This document shows positions 1 through 6,177 of a DNA stretch of 20,903 nt, piece by piece; the first letter of the stretch is position 1; every line of letters begins with the position of its first letter. Source of the stretch: a virus; the IMG/VR virus record IMGVR_UViG_3300042565_001895, positions 1-20,903 of that record; one strand, given 5' to 3'. The notes under the pieces are model-generated. The model had not been told where the DNA came from. It was given only the letters and a program-made list of their open reading frames with translations, and made no database searches. A program made the translations under genes and the position numbers.

Positions 1-455
1 AACCAATTACCATTGAAGAGGCAGTAGCAGACATAATTGCTGAGGCTGAGGCTAACGGTGAGGCTATTACCACAGAGGATATGGAAGAGGCTGGCATTAC
101 CCTTGCTGACCTACCTGCTGATACACCCGTCCAACTAGATAATGGTGTAGTCATTGAGGCTGGCACAGTAGTAGCCCTACAGTTATTAGAGAATCCAGCA
201 GAGTTAATCTCAGCAATCTTTGATAATCCAGCAGAGGTACTTACTGCTCTCTCAAACATAGGCGCTGATATGTCTGAAGAAGAAAGAACAGAATCAGAAA
301 ATACAATCATTGCTTCCGTTATTGCTACTCAGGCTGCTGTTAATGCAGTAGCCGTAACCTCCGCTGCTAGAACAGCCACACCTACACCTACAAGTGGAGG
401 TACTAGCGTGCCATCAAATGACAACATTAAGTTATACAAAAGGAGAAAACCTTGA
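1..455 (+). CDS. C-terminal part of a virion/tail-type protein (5' partial)
   Basis: The reading frame is open from base 3 (first full codon) to the TGA at 453-455, so the gene begins outside the window and about 150 residues are visible. The visible part is acidic and Ala/Ile-rich, with 'NPAELISAIFDNPAEV' as a short internal repeat (two NPAE units), then a Thr/Pro/Ser tail (TATPTPTSGG) ending in a basic KRRKP. No catalytic motif is visible. Placed directly ahead of the lysis genes, it is most simply the end of a tail or other structural protein; that role comes from position only. An internal ATG at 81 has no good ribosome-binding site and is not needed. Confidence 0.6.
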   Translation, partial: PITIEEAVADIIAEAEANGEAITTEDMEEAGITLADLPADTPVQLDNGVVIEAGTVVALQLLENPAELISAIFDNPAEVLTALSNIGADMSEEERTESENTIIASVIATQAAVNAVAVTSAARTATPTPTSGGTSVPSNDNIKLYKRRKP

Positions 456-619
456 AAGTACTAAGAGATATGGTTCAACAATTATGGACCTTACTAGGTA
501 TGTTTATTGCTTGGGTTGTATTGACTGGTTCTGCTAAGACTGTAGTTGGTTATGCAATCATATTAACCTTAGTAGTCTGGGCTATTACCTACCCATTGCG
601 TAACTCTAATGATGAGTAA
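452..619 (+). CDS. Small two-helix membrane protein, holin-like candidate
   Basis: A 55-residue protein starting at TTG 452, which overlaps the previous stop as TTGA and has a clear AAGGAG at 440-445, six bases upstream. After a short amphipathic start (MKVLRDMVQQ) come two hydrophobic stretches, about residues 11-24 (LWTLLGMFIAWVVL) and 31-47 (TVVGYAIILTLVVWAIT), separated by a short SGSAK-like turn, then a charged tail. Size and topology fit a small phage membrane protein such as a holin or antiholin, and it lies about 1 kb before the endolysin. Function is inferred; translation is well supported by the overlap and ribosome-binding site. Confidence 0.7.
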   Translation: MKVLRDMVQQLWTLLGMFIAWVVLTGSAKTVVGYAIILTLVVWAITYPLRNSNDE

Positions 620-1193
620 AGCAGACAACTTTCCTAAATGGTTTTATGACAATGCTACTGTCCAAGATTTTGAGAATGGATTAGCAGAGTTTAAGGGTAA
701 GAAGAATCTTAAGTTCCTGCAGATAGGTGTCTTTACTGGCAACGCATCTGTTTGGTTACTTGAGAATATACTTACAGACCCATCATCCTTATTAGTAGAT
801 ATAGACCCTTGGTGTGGCAATTTGCAACACGAATCAATCTATGACTGGAATGATATACAACAAGCCTACAAAGAACAGACGGAATCACACGGCAAAAAGG
901 TTCAAGCACATAAAGCATTTAGTGGAGACTGGTTAAAGAATAACCGTGAGGTTAAGTATGACTTTATCTATATCGATGGAGACCATCTACCTGAATCAGT
1001 GACTTTAGATGCTGACCTATCTTGGGATTTACTCAAGCCTGGTGGTGTTATGGCATTTGATGATTATGAGTGGGACCATCCAGATGGTACAGATAAAAAC
1101 CCTAAGCCAGCAATAGATGCGTGGTTATTAAAACATAAGAATGATATTGAGATAACTCGTAAGGGATGGCAAGTATGGATAAGAAAGAAATAG
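609..1193 (+). CDS. Class I SAM-dependent methyltransferase (Methyltransf_24-like)
   Basis: A 194-residue Rossmann-fold methyltransferase. Visible motifs are the SAM-binding loop (FLQIGVFTGNAS, about 37-47), the acidic end of strand 2 (VDIDPW, 63-68), strand 4 (DFIYIDGDH, 117-125) and the post-motif LKPGGVMAFDDYEW (141-154). The IDGDH and LKPGG pattern is typical of the Methyltransf_24 group, whose substrates vary (sugars, small molecules, sometimes glycans). The start overlaps the previous gene by 11 bases with no good ribosome-binding site, so translation is probably coupled; ATG 612 is an alternative. Its place between virion and lysis genes could suit modification of a virion or surface glycan, but the substrate is unknown. 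Confidence 0.85.
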   Translation: MMSKADNFPKWFYDNATVQDFENGLAEFKGKKNLKFLQIGVFTGNASVWLLENILTDPSSLLVDIDPWCGNLQHESIYDWNDIQQAYKEQTESHGKKVQAHKAFSGDWLKNNREVKYDFIYIDGDHLPESVTLDADLSWDLLKPGGVMAFDDYEWDHPDGTDKNPKPAIDAWLLKHKNDIEITRKGWQVWIRKK

Positions 1194-1318
1194 ATAATAA
1201 TTGTGGAGACTGTGGATGTAAGACTAATGACATCTGCTGGCCACAACAAAATGAACTTAGGGAAAAATGGTTAATAGATAACCCTGACTCTAAATATTTA
1301 GGCTGGATGTCAATTTAA
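1175..1318 (+). CDS. Cys-rich mini-protein, possible zinc-binding
   Basis: A 47-residue reading frame starting at ATG 1175, inside the end of the methyltransferase gene (19-base overlap), with AAGGGATGG just upstream. Four cysteines lie at residues 10, 13, 15 and 21 (NCGDCGCKTNDIC), a spacing that could bind one zinc. The rest is polar, with WPQQNELREKW and a terminal GWMSI. No family recognised. It fills the otherwise empty gap before the next gene, which supports it being real. Confidence 0.55.
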   Translation: MDKKEIDNNCGDCGCKTNDICWPQQNELREKWLIDNPDSKYLGWMSI

Positions 1319-1337
1319 CTATAGATAAGGAAATAAA

Positions 1338-1649
1338 ATGGCCTCACTTAACAATGTGTTAATGCGTATCGTTGCTGTCTTTGCAGCATCAGGTCTGTCT
1401 GTGATTGGTGCTGGTGCTATCGCTGGCGTTGACACAATGACAGCAGTAACTGTGGCTGGCCTTACAGCAGTAGCAGCAGTAGTAGAAAAGTTAGCCCGTG
1501 CATTTATGGATGATGGCAGACTATCTCTTGATGAAATTAATGCCGCATTCTCAACAGTAGACAAAGGCGCAAAGACAGTTGCTGATACAGAAGTAGAGAA
1601 TCGTCAGGCTGCAGATAAGCAAGCAAAGATTGACCCTAACTACAACTAA
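1338..1649 (+). CDS. Small membrane protein upstream of endolysin, possible holin component
   Basis: A 103-residue protein with AAGGAA at 1327-1332 ahead of ATG 1338. The first half is hydrophobic and Ala/Gly/Val-rich (about residues 8-30, VLMRIVAVFAASGLSVIGAG, and 33-48), giving one or two membrane helices. The second half is polar, with an EF-hand-like acidic stretch (DDGRLSLDEINAAF, about 58-71) and a charged tail. It sits ten bases before the endolysin gene. Position and topology suggest a lysis role, but no signature motif proves it. It could also be a virion membrane-interacting protein. Confidence 0.7.
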   Translation: MASLNNVLMRIVAVFAASGLSVIGAGAIAGVDTMTAVTVAGLTAVAAVVEKLARAFMDDGRLSLDEINAAFSTVDKGAKTVADTEVENRQAADKQAKIDPNYN

Positions 1650-1658
1650 GGAGTAACA

Positions 1659-2399
1659 GTGACTGAGAAGAATACAGTCGCAGCATTAGTTGAGGTTGCG
1701 AAGAATGAAGTAGGAACCATTGAAGGTCCTAAAGATAATCAAACCAAGTATGGAGCCTTTACTAAGGCAAACTTTCTACCTTGGTGTGGCTCATTTGTTA
1801 TGTGGTGCGCTAATCAAGCGGGAGTAAAAGTACCTAATATGGTATCTACTGTTGCTGGTGCTGGTGCCTTTAAGAAGATGGGCGTCTGGACTGATGCTAA
1901 GAATGCTAAGCCAGTACCTGGCGATATTGCTTTTTTTGATTTCCCTGGAGATAATGTAGATAGAATCTCTCACGTTGGTATTGTAATTGAAAACAACGGA
2001 GATGGAACTGTTACTTGTATCGAGGGTAATACTGCTGGCAATGCTAGAGGAGACCAACGCAATGGTGGTGAAGTAGCAGTAAAGGTTCGTGGCTACATTA
2101 AAAATAAAAAGAAAGTTATGGTAAGCGTAGTTGGCTTTGGTCGTCCTAATTACACGGGTAACGAAGTTAATGTTGCTGTACCAGTATCAGATACACCAGA
2201 ATTTCCTGGCACTATTAAGCCTGGAGATAGAAGCAATGGCGTAAAGATTGTACAGAAAGCCCTTGCTTTAAGTGCTGATGGAATCTATGGTCCAAAGACC
2301 AAGGCTGCTGTGGTTAAATTCCAAGACAATCACGACGGTATTGATTCCAATGGCATCATCGGTCCAAAAACTTGGGCTGAGTTAGTTAAGTTCCTCTAA
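1659..2399 (+). CDS. Endolysin: CHAP-type amidase/peptidase with peptidoglycan-binding domain
   Basis: A 246-residue cell-wall hydrolase. The start is GTG 1659 with AAGGAG at 1648-1653. The N-terminal domain (about 1-165) has the cysteine-peptidase pattern of CHAP or NlpC/P60-like enzymes: nucleophile Cys43 in PWCGSFVMW, His105 in ISHVGIVIE, and Glu122/Asn124 in CIEGNT as third polar residue, with the usual PGDIAFFDF before the His strand. The C-terminal domain (about 185-246) is a PG_binding_1 domain: PGDRSNGVKIVQKAL, then DGIYGPKTKAAVVKFQ and GIIGPKTWAEL. No signal peptide is seen, so export probably depends on a holin; holin-like genes flank it on both sides. It would cleave peptidoglycan stem peptides or amide bonds at lysis. 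The exact bond is not predictable here. Confidence 0.93.
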   Translation: MTEKNTVAALVEVAKNEVGTIEGPKDNQTKYGAFTKANFLPWCGSFVMWCANQAGVKVPNMVSTVAGAGAFKKMGVWTDAKNAKPVPGDIAFFDFPGDNVDRISHVGIVIENNGDGTVTCIEGNTAGNARGDQRNGGEVAVKVRGYIKNKKKVMVSVVGFGRPNYTGNEVNVAVPVSDTPEFPGTIKPGDRSNGVKIVQKALALSADGIYGPKTKAAVVKFQDNHDGIDSNGIIGPKTWAELVKFL

Positions 2400-2408
2400 G
2401 GAGAAAAA

Positions 2409-2603
2409 ATGTTTGACAAAGAAAAAGTAAAACAAATTGCCCTCTCATACCTTCGTGCTGCTGCAGCATCTGCAGTTGCGCTATATACGGCAGGACAACG
2501 TGAGCCAAAGGTATTGGCAGCAGCATTCATTGCTGGCCTAGTAGGACCTATTTTAAAGGCACTAGACAAGTCAGCACCAGAGTTCGGACGCACAGAGAAG
2601 TAG
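2409..2603 (+). CDS. Holin-like small membrane protein downstream of endolysin
   Basis: A 64-residue protein with a strong AAGGAG (2398-2403) ahead of ATG 2409, nine bases after the endolysin stop. A basic amphipathic start (MFDKEKVKQIALSYLR) leads into a hydrophobic segment (AAAASAVALYTAG, about 17-29). After a short polar turn (QREPK) a second segment follows (VLAAAFIAGLVGPILKAL, about 35-52), then a charged tail. The pattern SYLRAAAA, a two-helix core and a terminal charged tail resembles small proteins that commonly follow actinophage endolysins and are called holins. It is the last gene before a strong terminator. Confidence 0.75.
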   Translation: MFDKEKVKQIALSYLRAAAASAVALYTAGQREPKVLAAAFIAGLVGPILKALDKSAPEFGRTEK

Positions 2604-2642
2604 CCCTAATCGGGCTTTAAACGCCCATTTAAGACACAAATA

Positions 2643-2681
2643 ACCCCCGACCTAGTAGAGATACTGGGAAGGGGGTCTTTT
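2643..2681 (+). terminator. Hairpin terminator closing the lysis cassette
   Basis: ACCCCC (2643-2648) pairs with GGGGGT (2671-2676). After a GA/AA internal loop, CCTAGTA (2651-2657) pairs with TACTGGG (2662-2668) around a GAGA tetraloop (GNRA type). CTTTTG follows. A smaller hairpin, AGCCC/GGGCT (2602-2606 with 2612-2616) followed by TTT, starts at the stop codon of the preceding gene and may be a first weak terminator. Together they separate late lysis transcription from the replication operon. Confidence 0.85.
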
Positions 2682-2780
2682 GTCGTTCATTATTGTGTTT
2701 TTAATTGGTGTGTCTATGGCTTCCATATGTCAGGTGCTTGTGTTAATATTCATCTACCAGCAATGGTGGGGGCTTTCCTA

Positions 2781-2809
2781 AATCTAATTACCCGACAGGG
2801 TAGTATAAT
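2781..2809 (+). promoter_or_regulatory. Candidate promoter with operator-like palindrome, replication operon
   Basis: A perfect TATAAT lies at 2804-2809. No good -35 hexamer stands at the standard distance (AATCTA at 2781-2786). Immediately upstream, and reaching to 2802, is the 14-bp dyad TACCC-GACA-GGGTA (2789-2802). A palindrome in the spacer of a promoter lacking a -35 box suggests control by a bound protein. The 2682-2780 stretch before it holds no gene and no clear signal. Confidence 0.5.
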
Positions 2810-2824
2810 TAAATATAAATAAAT

Positions 2825-2896
2825 TTAGATAACTCTCTTGTGTTGAGTACTCTCCTGTCCTCCGCAGGAGGGTTATCTAATTCAATAGACAGGAGA
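2825..2896 (+). promoter_or_regulatory. Structured 5' leader with anti-Shine-Dalgarno, exonuclease operon
   Basis: TTAGATAAC (2825-2833) pairs perfectly with GTTATCTAA (2872-2880). Between them lie a small ACTC/GAGT hairpin (about 2832-2848) and CTCCTG (2852-2857) pairing with CAGGAG (2865-2870), which together make a three-way junction. TCTCCTGTC (2851-2859) is also the exact 9-base complement of GACAGGAGA (2888-2896), the ribosome-binding site of the gene at 2901. The two pairings exclude each other, the arrangement expected of a translational switch. No ligand or partner is known. Confidence 0.55.
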
Positions 2897-2900
2897 AACT

Positions 2901-3089
2901 ATGCTTAAACTTGATGGATATGAACTGCCTGCACATATATCTTATTCAGCATTTACAACTTATTTAACTTGTGGTTATCAGTATTACTTAGGAAGATTAT
3001 TACAAGTACCTGAGGAACCATCCATCTGGTCTGCAGGTGGCAGAGCATTCCACGCAGCAACAGAAATGTGGGACCTAGAAAATGAGTAA
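2901..3089 (+). CDS. Cas4/RecB-type exonuclease, N-terminal fragment (split gene)
   Basis: A 62-residue product with a strong GACAGGAG ribosome-binding site at 2888-2895. It matches only the N-terminus of PD-(D/E)XK exonucleases of the Cas4/RecB type: ISYSAFTTYLTCGYQYYL carries the first Fe-S cysteine (Cys24), and GGRAFHAATEMW carries the motif-I histidine (His51). The frame stops at TAA 3087-3089. The rest of the enzyme is in the +1 frame, starting at ATG 3082, eight bases before the end of this frame. Related phage enzymes are single proteins of about 260 residues. So this is a genuine two-subunit split, a programmed +1 shift, or a one-base sequence error. Alone it lacks the catalytic Asp and Lys. 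Confidence 0.8.
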   Translation: MLKLDGYELPAHISYSAFTTYLTCGYQYYLGRLLQVPEEPSIWSAGGRAFHAATEMWDLENE

Positions 3090-3681
3090 TGCTTTATGGG
3101 ATATTGCTTGGTTAAAAGAAACAAAAGATTTAGATTTAAGCAAAGCACGTATTGCGGGTCGTGCAACTAAAGCCAATCCAGATAAAGAAGATGCTGTCTG
3201 GTGGGAAGAACAGGGTTCCAAGTGGGTAGACAACTACATCTCTTGGCGCAAGAACAATAAAAACTGGAAAATATGGACTACCCCTCAGGGTGTTCGTGCT
3301 ATCGAGTTGGAGTTAAATCCCATAATTGCTGACGTGCCAGTGAAAATGTTTATTGATAGGATATTTGAAGTTAACGGACAACTTGTGATTGTCGACTTGA
3401 AAACATCCTCTCGTAAGCCAGTGTCGGATTTACAATTAGGCTTTTATAAAGTCGGTGTAGAGATGATGCTTGGTGTTAAAGTCAATCTAGGTAATTACTG
3501 GATGTCTCGTGAGTCAGGGACAGGGGAAATGATTGACCTTAGTAGATATACACTAGATACATTAGAATATTTTGTGTCAGGCTTTGATAAGGCTCGCAAG
3601 GCTGGTATATTTCTACCGAACCTACAATCGTGCAGTTACTGTGGACTCACAGAACACTGCCAATTTACGAAGGATAAATAA
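3082..3681 (+). CDS. Cas4/RecB-type exonuclease, catalytic C-terminal part (split gene)
   Basis: A 199-residue product carrying the core of a PD-(D/E)XK exonuclease: RATKANPDKEDAVWW, IELEL (Glu75/77), FIDRIF (Asp92), the catalytic VDLKTSS (Asp105, Lys107), the QLGFY motif (Gln118, Tyr122) and three C-terminal cysteines (Cys184, Cys187, Cys193) of a Cas4/AddB-like Fe-S cluster. The fourth cysteine and the motif-I His are in the preceding frame. The ATGAGTAA overlap would allow coupled re-initiation. A weak GTGGGA is the only upstream ribosome-binding sequence. Likely role: DNA end resection in phage replication and recombination, beside the zinc-ribbon and ATPase genes. Confidence 0.85.
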   Translation: MSNALWDIAWLKETKDLDLSKARIAGRATKANPDKEDAVWWEEQGSKWVDNYISWRKNNKNWKIWTTPQGVRAIELELNPIIADVPVKMFIDRIFEVNGQLVIVDLKTSSRKPVSDLQLGFYKVGVEMMLGVKVNLGNYWMSRESGTGEMIDLSRYTLDTLEYFVSGFDKARKAGIFLPNLQSCSYCGLTEHCQFTKDK

Positions 3682-4080
3682 ATGGCAAACGAAGACTGGA
3701 AGTTACAAGTCTCTTATAAAACTCCATCTGGAGACTTGATTAATATACGTGCAAATACTTCTGAAGAACTATCAGTGTTGCTTGAAGGTGTGAGTGATTA
3801 CTCTACACAGATTGCAGCAACTGGAAAGTTAATTCAAGGTGCTTACACTGTCGCCCCTTTGGGGACCACTGGTTCAACAGTAGGCATAGCGCAGTCGCCT
3901 ACCTCCACAACCGCCCCGCAATCGCCTCCATCCGCTACGGGAGGTCTCTCAACCCCGACGTGTATACACGGAGCAAGAATCCATCGCAGTGGAGTAAGCA
4001 AAACGACGGGGAAACCTTACGCATTCTGGGCTTGCCCAACCCCGCAGGGGACACCAGACCAATGCAAACCAGCAAACTAG
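3682..4080 (+). CDS. Zinc-ribbon protein of the replication cluster, possible ssDNA-binding
   Basis: A 132-residue protein starting directly after the exonuclease stop, with GAAGGA at about 3667-3672. Residues 1-55 form a small folded domain (WKLQVSYKTPSGDLINIRA, then SEELSVLLEGVSDY). About 60-92 is a Thr/Ser/Pro linker. The C-terminus holds a probable metal site: CIHGARIH (Cys94, His96, His101), WACPTPQG (Cys118) and DQC (Cys128). Proteins with this C-terminal pattern commonly accompany the exonuclease in actinophages. A nucleic-acid-binding role is likely but not proven by any motif seen here. Confidence 0.7.
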   Translation: MANEDWKLQVSYKTPSGDLINIRANTSEELSVLLEGVSDYSTQIAATGKLIQGAYTVAPLGTTGSTVGIAQSPTSTTAPQSPPSATGGLSTPTCIHGARIHRSGVSKTTGKPYAFWACPTPQGTPDQCKPAN

Positions 4081-4147
4081 TTCAACAAGAACTAGAATAA
4101 GAATTGGCGGAGGGGTAGTAGCAAGGGGAAGATATTATCCCTCCTCC
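4077..4147 (+). promoter_or_regulatory. Two hairpins in the leader of the ATPase gene
   Basis: CTAGTTC (4077-4083) pairs with GAACTAG (4089-4095) around AACAA, overlapping the previous stop codon. A larger hairpin follows: 15 bases at 4106-4120 pair with 4133-4147 with a single mismatch (C4108/T4145) and two G-T wobbles, around a 12-base purine-rich loop. No T-run follows, so it is not a standard terminator. The gene at 4167 has GACAGGAAACTA as ribosome-binding region right after it. Possibly an mRNA processing or translational control site. Confidence 0.5.
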
Positions 4148-4166
4148 AACTTAAGACAGGAAACTA

Positions 4167-4952
4167 ATGAGAACGCTTGTTCGTAGCGTAGGCAGAAAAG
4201 ATATTGGTGGAGAACCTTTACCCTCTGTATTTAAAACATTTGAAAGTAATAAAATTATATTTCGTAGAGCAGAAGTCTCTATGCTTGCAGGAACCCCAGG
4301 TGTGGGTAAGTCAACTCTTGCATTAGCCTTAGCATTAAATATGAAAGTTCCTAGTTTATATATATCTGCTGACACTAATGCTCACACTATGGCTATGCGA
4401 TTAGCCTCAATGATTTCAGGTAAGAATCAAACTGATGTAGAAGAGTTAATGAATACTGACCAAGGTTGGACTCGTGCTGTGTTAACAAAGGGCGCCCATA
4501 TTGTTTGGTCATTTGAATCTAGTCCTACGTTGCAAGATATAGACGAAGAAGTTCAAGCCTTTGAAGAACTATGGGGTTGTCCACCCGTAGCAATCTTTGT
4601 AGATAATCTTATGGACATTGCAACTGACGGAGGCGAAGAGTTCGCATCTATGAGGGCTATTATGAAGGAGTTGAAATACCTTGCTCGTGCTACTAACGCT
4701 GCTATTATTATTTTGCACCATACTTCTGAGGCTGTACTTGGTACTCCTTGTCAACCTCGCTCGGCTCTTCAGGGTAAAGTGGCTCAACTTCCTGCGCTTA
4801 TTTGCACTCTTGGAGTTGTTGGCACTTCTATGGCTGTTGCTCCTGTGAAGAATAGATACGGACGGGCAGATGCTAATGCTAATTTAAACTGCTGGTTATC
4901 TTTTAATCCTGAGTTTATGTTTATGTCTGACATACCAGAGAATGGTGGTTAA
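4167..4952 (+). CDS. RecA/DnaB-like ATPase (AAA_25-type), replication
   Basis: A 261-residue P-loop ATPase. Walker A is AGTPGVGKST (41-50), Walker B is VAIFVDNL (141-148) after a long variable region, then YLARATNAAIIILHHTSE (171-188), whose His pair is typical of RecA/DnaB/RepA-like folds. A late VKNRYGRAD (227-235) could be an arginine-finger loop. Length and architecture fit phage single-domain helicase or recombinase-loader ATPases; a DnaB-type helicase N-domain is absent. It follows the exonuclease and zinc-ribbon genes and precedes the resolvase and primase. Ribosome-binding site GACAGGA ends about six bases before the ATG. Confidence 0.85.
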   Translation: MRTLVRSVGRKDIGGEPLPSVFKTFESNKIIFRRAEVSMLAGTPGVGKSTLALALALNMKVPSLYISADTNAHTMAMRLASMISGKNQTDVEELMNTDQGWTRAVLTKGAHIVWSFESSPTLQDIDEEVQAFEELWGCPPVAIFVDNLMDIATDGGEEFASMRAIMKELKYLARATNAAIIILHHTSEAVLGTPCQPRSALQGKVAQLPALICTLGVVGTSMAVAPVKNRYGRADANANLNCWLSFNPEFMFMSDIPENGG

Positions 4953-4956
4953 TTAA

Positions 4957-5154
4957 TTGACTAAAGATATAGGTAGTATGTCTATAACTATTGGGTTTAA
5001 TACTATACATTGTTTTGGTATTGGATATGAAAAGTATCCTTTGATAGATATGAAAGAGAATAATTTAAATACTATAGTAGCAAAGGTAAATAGATTTGAT
5101 TTCTTGTTTTTCTTTATTAACTTTACTAGATACCCTAAGGTTGCTTGGCGTTGA
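4957..5154 (+). CDS. Small hypothetical protein
   Basis: A 65-residue frame from TTG 4957 (or ATG 4978, which gives 58 residues), four bases after the ATPase stop. It is hydrophobic/aromatic in the middle (FNTIHCFGIGYEKYP) and near the end (RFDFLFFFINFTRYP). No family recognised. The upstream ribosome-binding sequence is weak, but its stop overlaps the next start as TTGA, the same coupling used elsewhere in this phage. That supports it being a gene. Confidence 0.5.
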   Translation: MTKDIGSMSITIGFNTIHCFGIGYEKYPLIDMKENNLNTIVAKVNRFDFLFFFINFTRYPKVAWR

Positions 5155-5630
5155 TAGTATCTTTAGATAAAGATGAGGTCAGGGTTGCCACTATTCTTGC
5201 AGTAGAAAGATGGTTAGCCAAGTTTGGTTCAGTAGATAAACCTAACTACGCTAAAGGTAAGATAGATGGCAAGTTAGAGCACGAATTGCTGTCCAATATC
5301 AGAGCAAATGTATGTGAGTGGGCAGTAGCCAAGCAGTATAACCAGTCTTGGAATGTCCCTTGGTACCCTAATAGTCTTCATCCTCAACGTAAAGCATTGG
5401 CTGATGTAGGGGCAAACTATGAGGTTAGGTCTATAAGAACCCAGACTTCTATACCCTTTTGGAAGAAAGACATCAACAACTATATTTTTGGGGCTAAGGT
5501 ATTAGACACTGAGTATTACTCTGAAGTTGAGGTATATGGACACATTGCGCCTACCGACTATATGACTGACGAATGGTATGATTCATACATTGAAGGCTGG
5601 CGAGTGCCAGTCGAACAGTTTAAGGAGTGA
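5151..5630 (+). CDS. Phage protein, possible PD-(D/E)XK-like nuclease
   Basis: A 159-residue protein when started at TTG 5151, which overlaps the preceding stop as TTGA; AAGG lies at 5137-5140. TTG 5145 would add two residues. It begins SLDKDEVRVATILAVERW; the middle has a conserved-looking ALADVGANYEVRSIRTQ and a KKDINNYIFGAKVLD, followed by EVEVYGHI. A DVG then EVR spacing after a helical N-terminus recalls the Asp...Glu-x-Lys core of restriction-type nucleases, with Arg in place of Lys. This is only a structural hint. It lies among replication and nuclease genes. Confidence 0.65.
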   Translation: MIVSLDKDEVRVATILAVERWLAKFGSVDKPNYAKGKIDGKLEHELLSNIRANVCEWAVAKQYNQSWNVPWYPNSLHPQRKALADVGANYEVRSIRTQTSIPFWKKDINNYIFGAKVLDTEYYSEVEVYGHIAPTDYMTDEWYDSYIEGWRVPVEQFKE

Positions 5631-5632
5631 GT

Positions 5633-5830
5633 GTGATTAGAGAAGAAGAAGATGATATGACACAGGAGATTCGTCGTCTTGTTTTGCTTGAGGTTAACGC
5701 AGAACTAAAAGATTTTATTACCAAGATTGAAGAAAGAAAGATTAAACCTACCGATGAGTGGGGTGATGGACTTAATCAAGGATTAGATTGGGCTGTTCGC
5801 ATTCTTAGGAAAGATAAGAGTGCGTACTAG
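5633..5830 (+). CDS. Small acidic helical protein
   Basis: A protein of 65 residues starting at GTG 5633, placed five bases after TAAGGAG (5621-5627). GTG 5627 (67 residues) overlaps the previous stop as GTGA but would lie on the ribosome-binding site itself, so 5633 is preferred. Sequence is charged: REEEDDM, then QEIRRLVLLEVNAELKDFITKIEERK and a Trp-containing DGLNQGLDWAVRIL tail. It is probably all-helical. No family recognised. Confidence 0.6.
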   Translation: MIREEEDDMTQEIRRLVLLEVNAELKDFITKIEERKIKPTDEWGDGLNQGLDWAVRILRKDKSAY

Positions 5831-6177
5831 TGCCATCTCAATCCCGTAAACATAGGGGATACCGTAGCCAAAAAGTAGTGGCTGAATACTTAGCACTTAA
5901 TGGATTCCCATATGCAGAATCTACTGGTGCAGGTCGTAGTGGTACAGATATAACTGGGTGTGTTGGTATAGATTGGGAAGTCAAAGCACGAACTGGGTTC
6001 AATCCATCTAGTGCTATTAAGCAATTAAAAGAACGTGCTAAGACTGGCATACTTGGCTTAGTTTGTTTAAGACTTAATGGTCAAGGTGAAGAAAGAATTA
6101 AAGATTGGGTTGTAGTGTTGAGGTTAGAAGATGTTGTTAATCTTTTAAGAGAGGCAGGATATGGTGAGAAGAAATGA
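5830..6177 (+). CDS. Holliday junction resolvase-like PD-(D/E)XK nuclease
   Basis: A 115-residue protein starting at GTG 5830, which shares its first base with the previous TAG. It shows the compact resolvase/VRR-like nuclease core: helix RGYRSQKVVAEYLALNGF (10-27), then AGRSGTDITG with catalytic Asp40, and DWEVKAR with Glu50 and Lys52, followed by a helix (SAIKQLKERA) and a strand (LGLVCLRL). The GRSGTDI...WEVKAR pattern is typical of actinophage resolvase-type endonucleases that cut branched DNA before packaging. It overlaps the primase gene by 17 bases. Confidence 0.85.
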   Translation: MPSQSRKHRGYRSQKVVAEYLALNGFPYAESTGAGRSGTDITGCVGIDWEVKARTGFNPSSAIKQLKERAKTGILGLVCLRLNGQGEERIKDWVVVLRLEDVVNLLREAGYGEKK

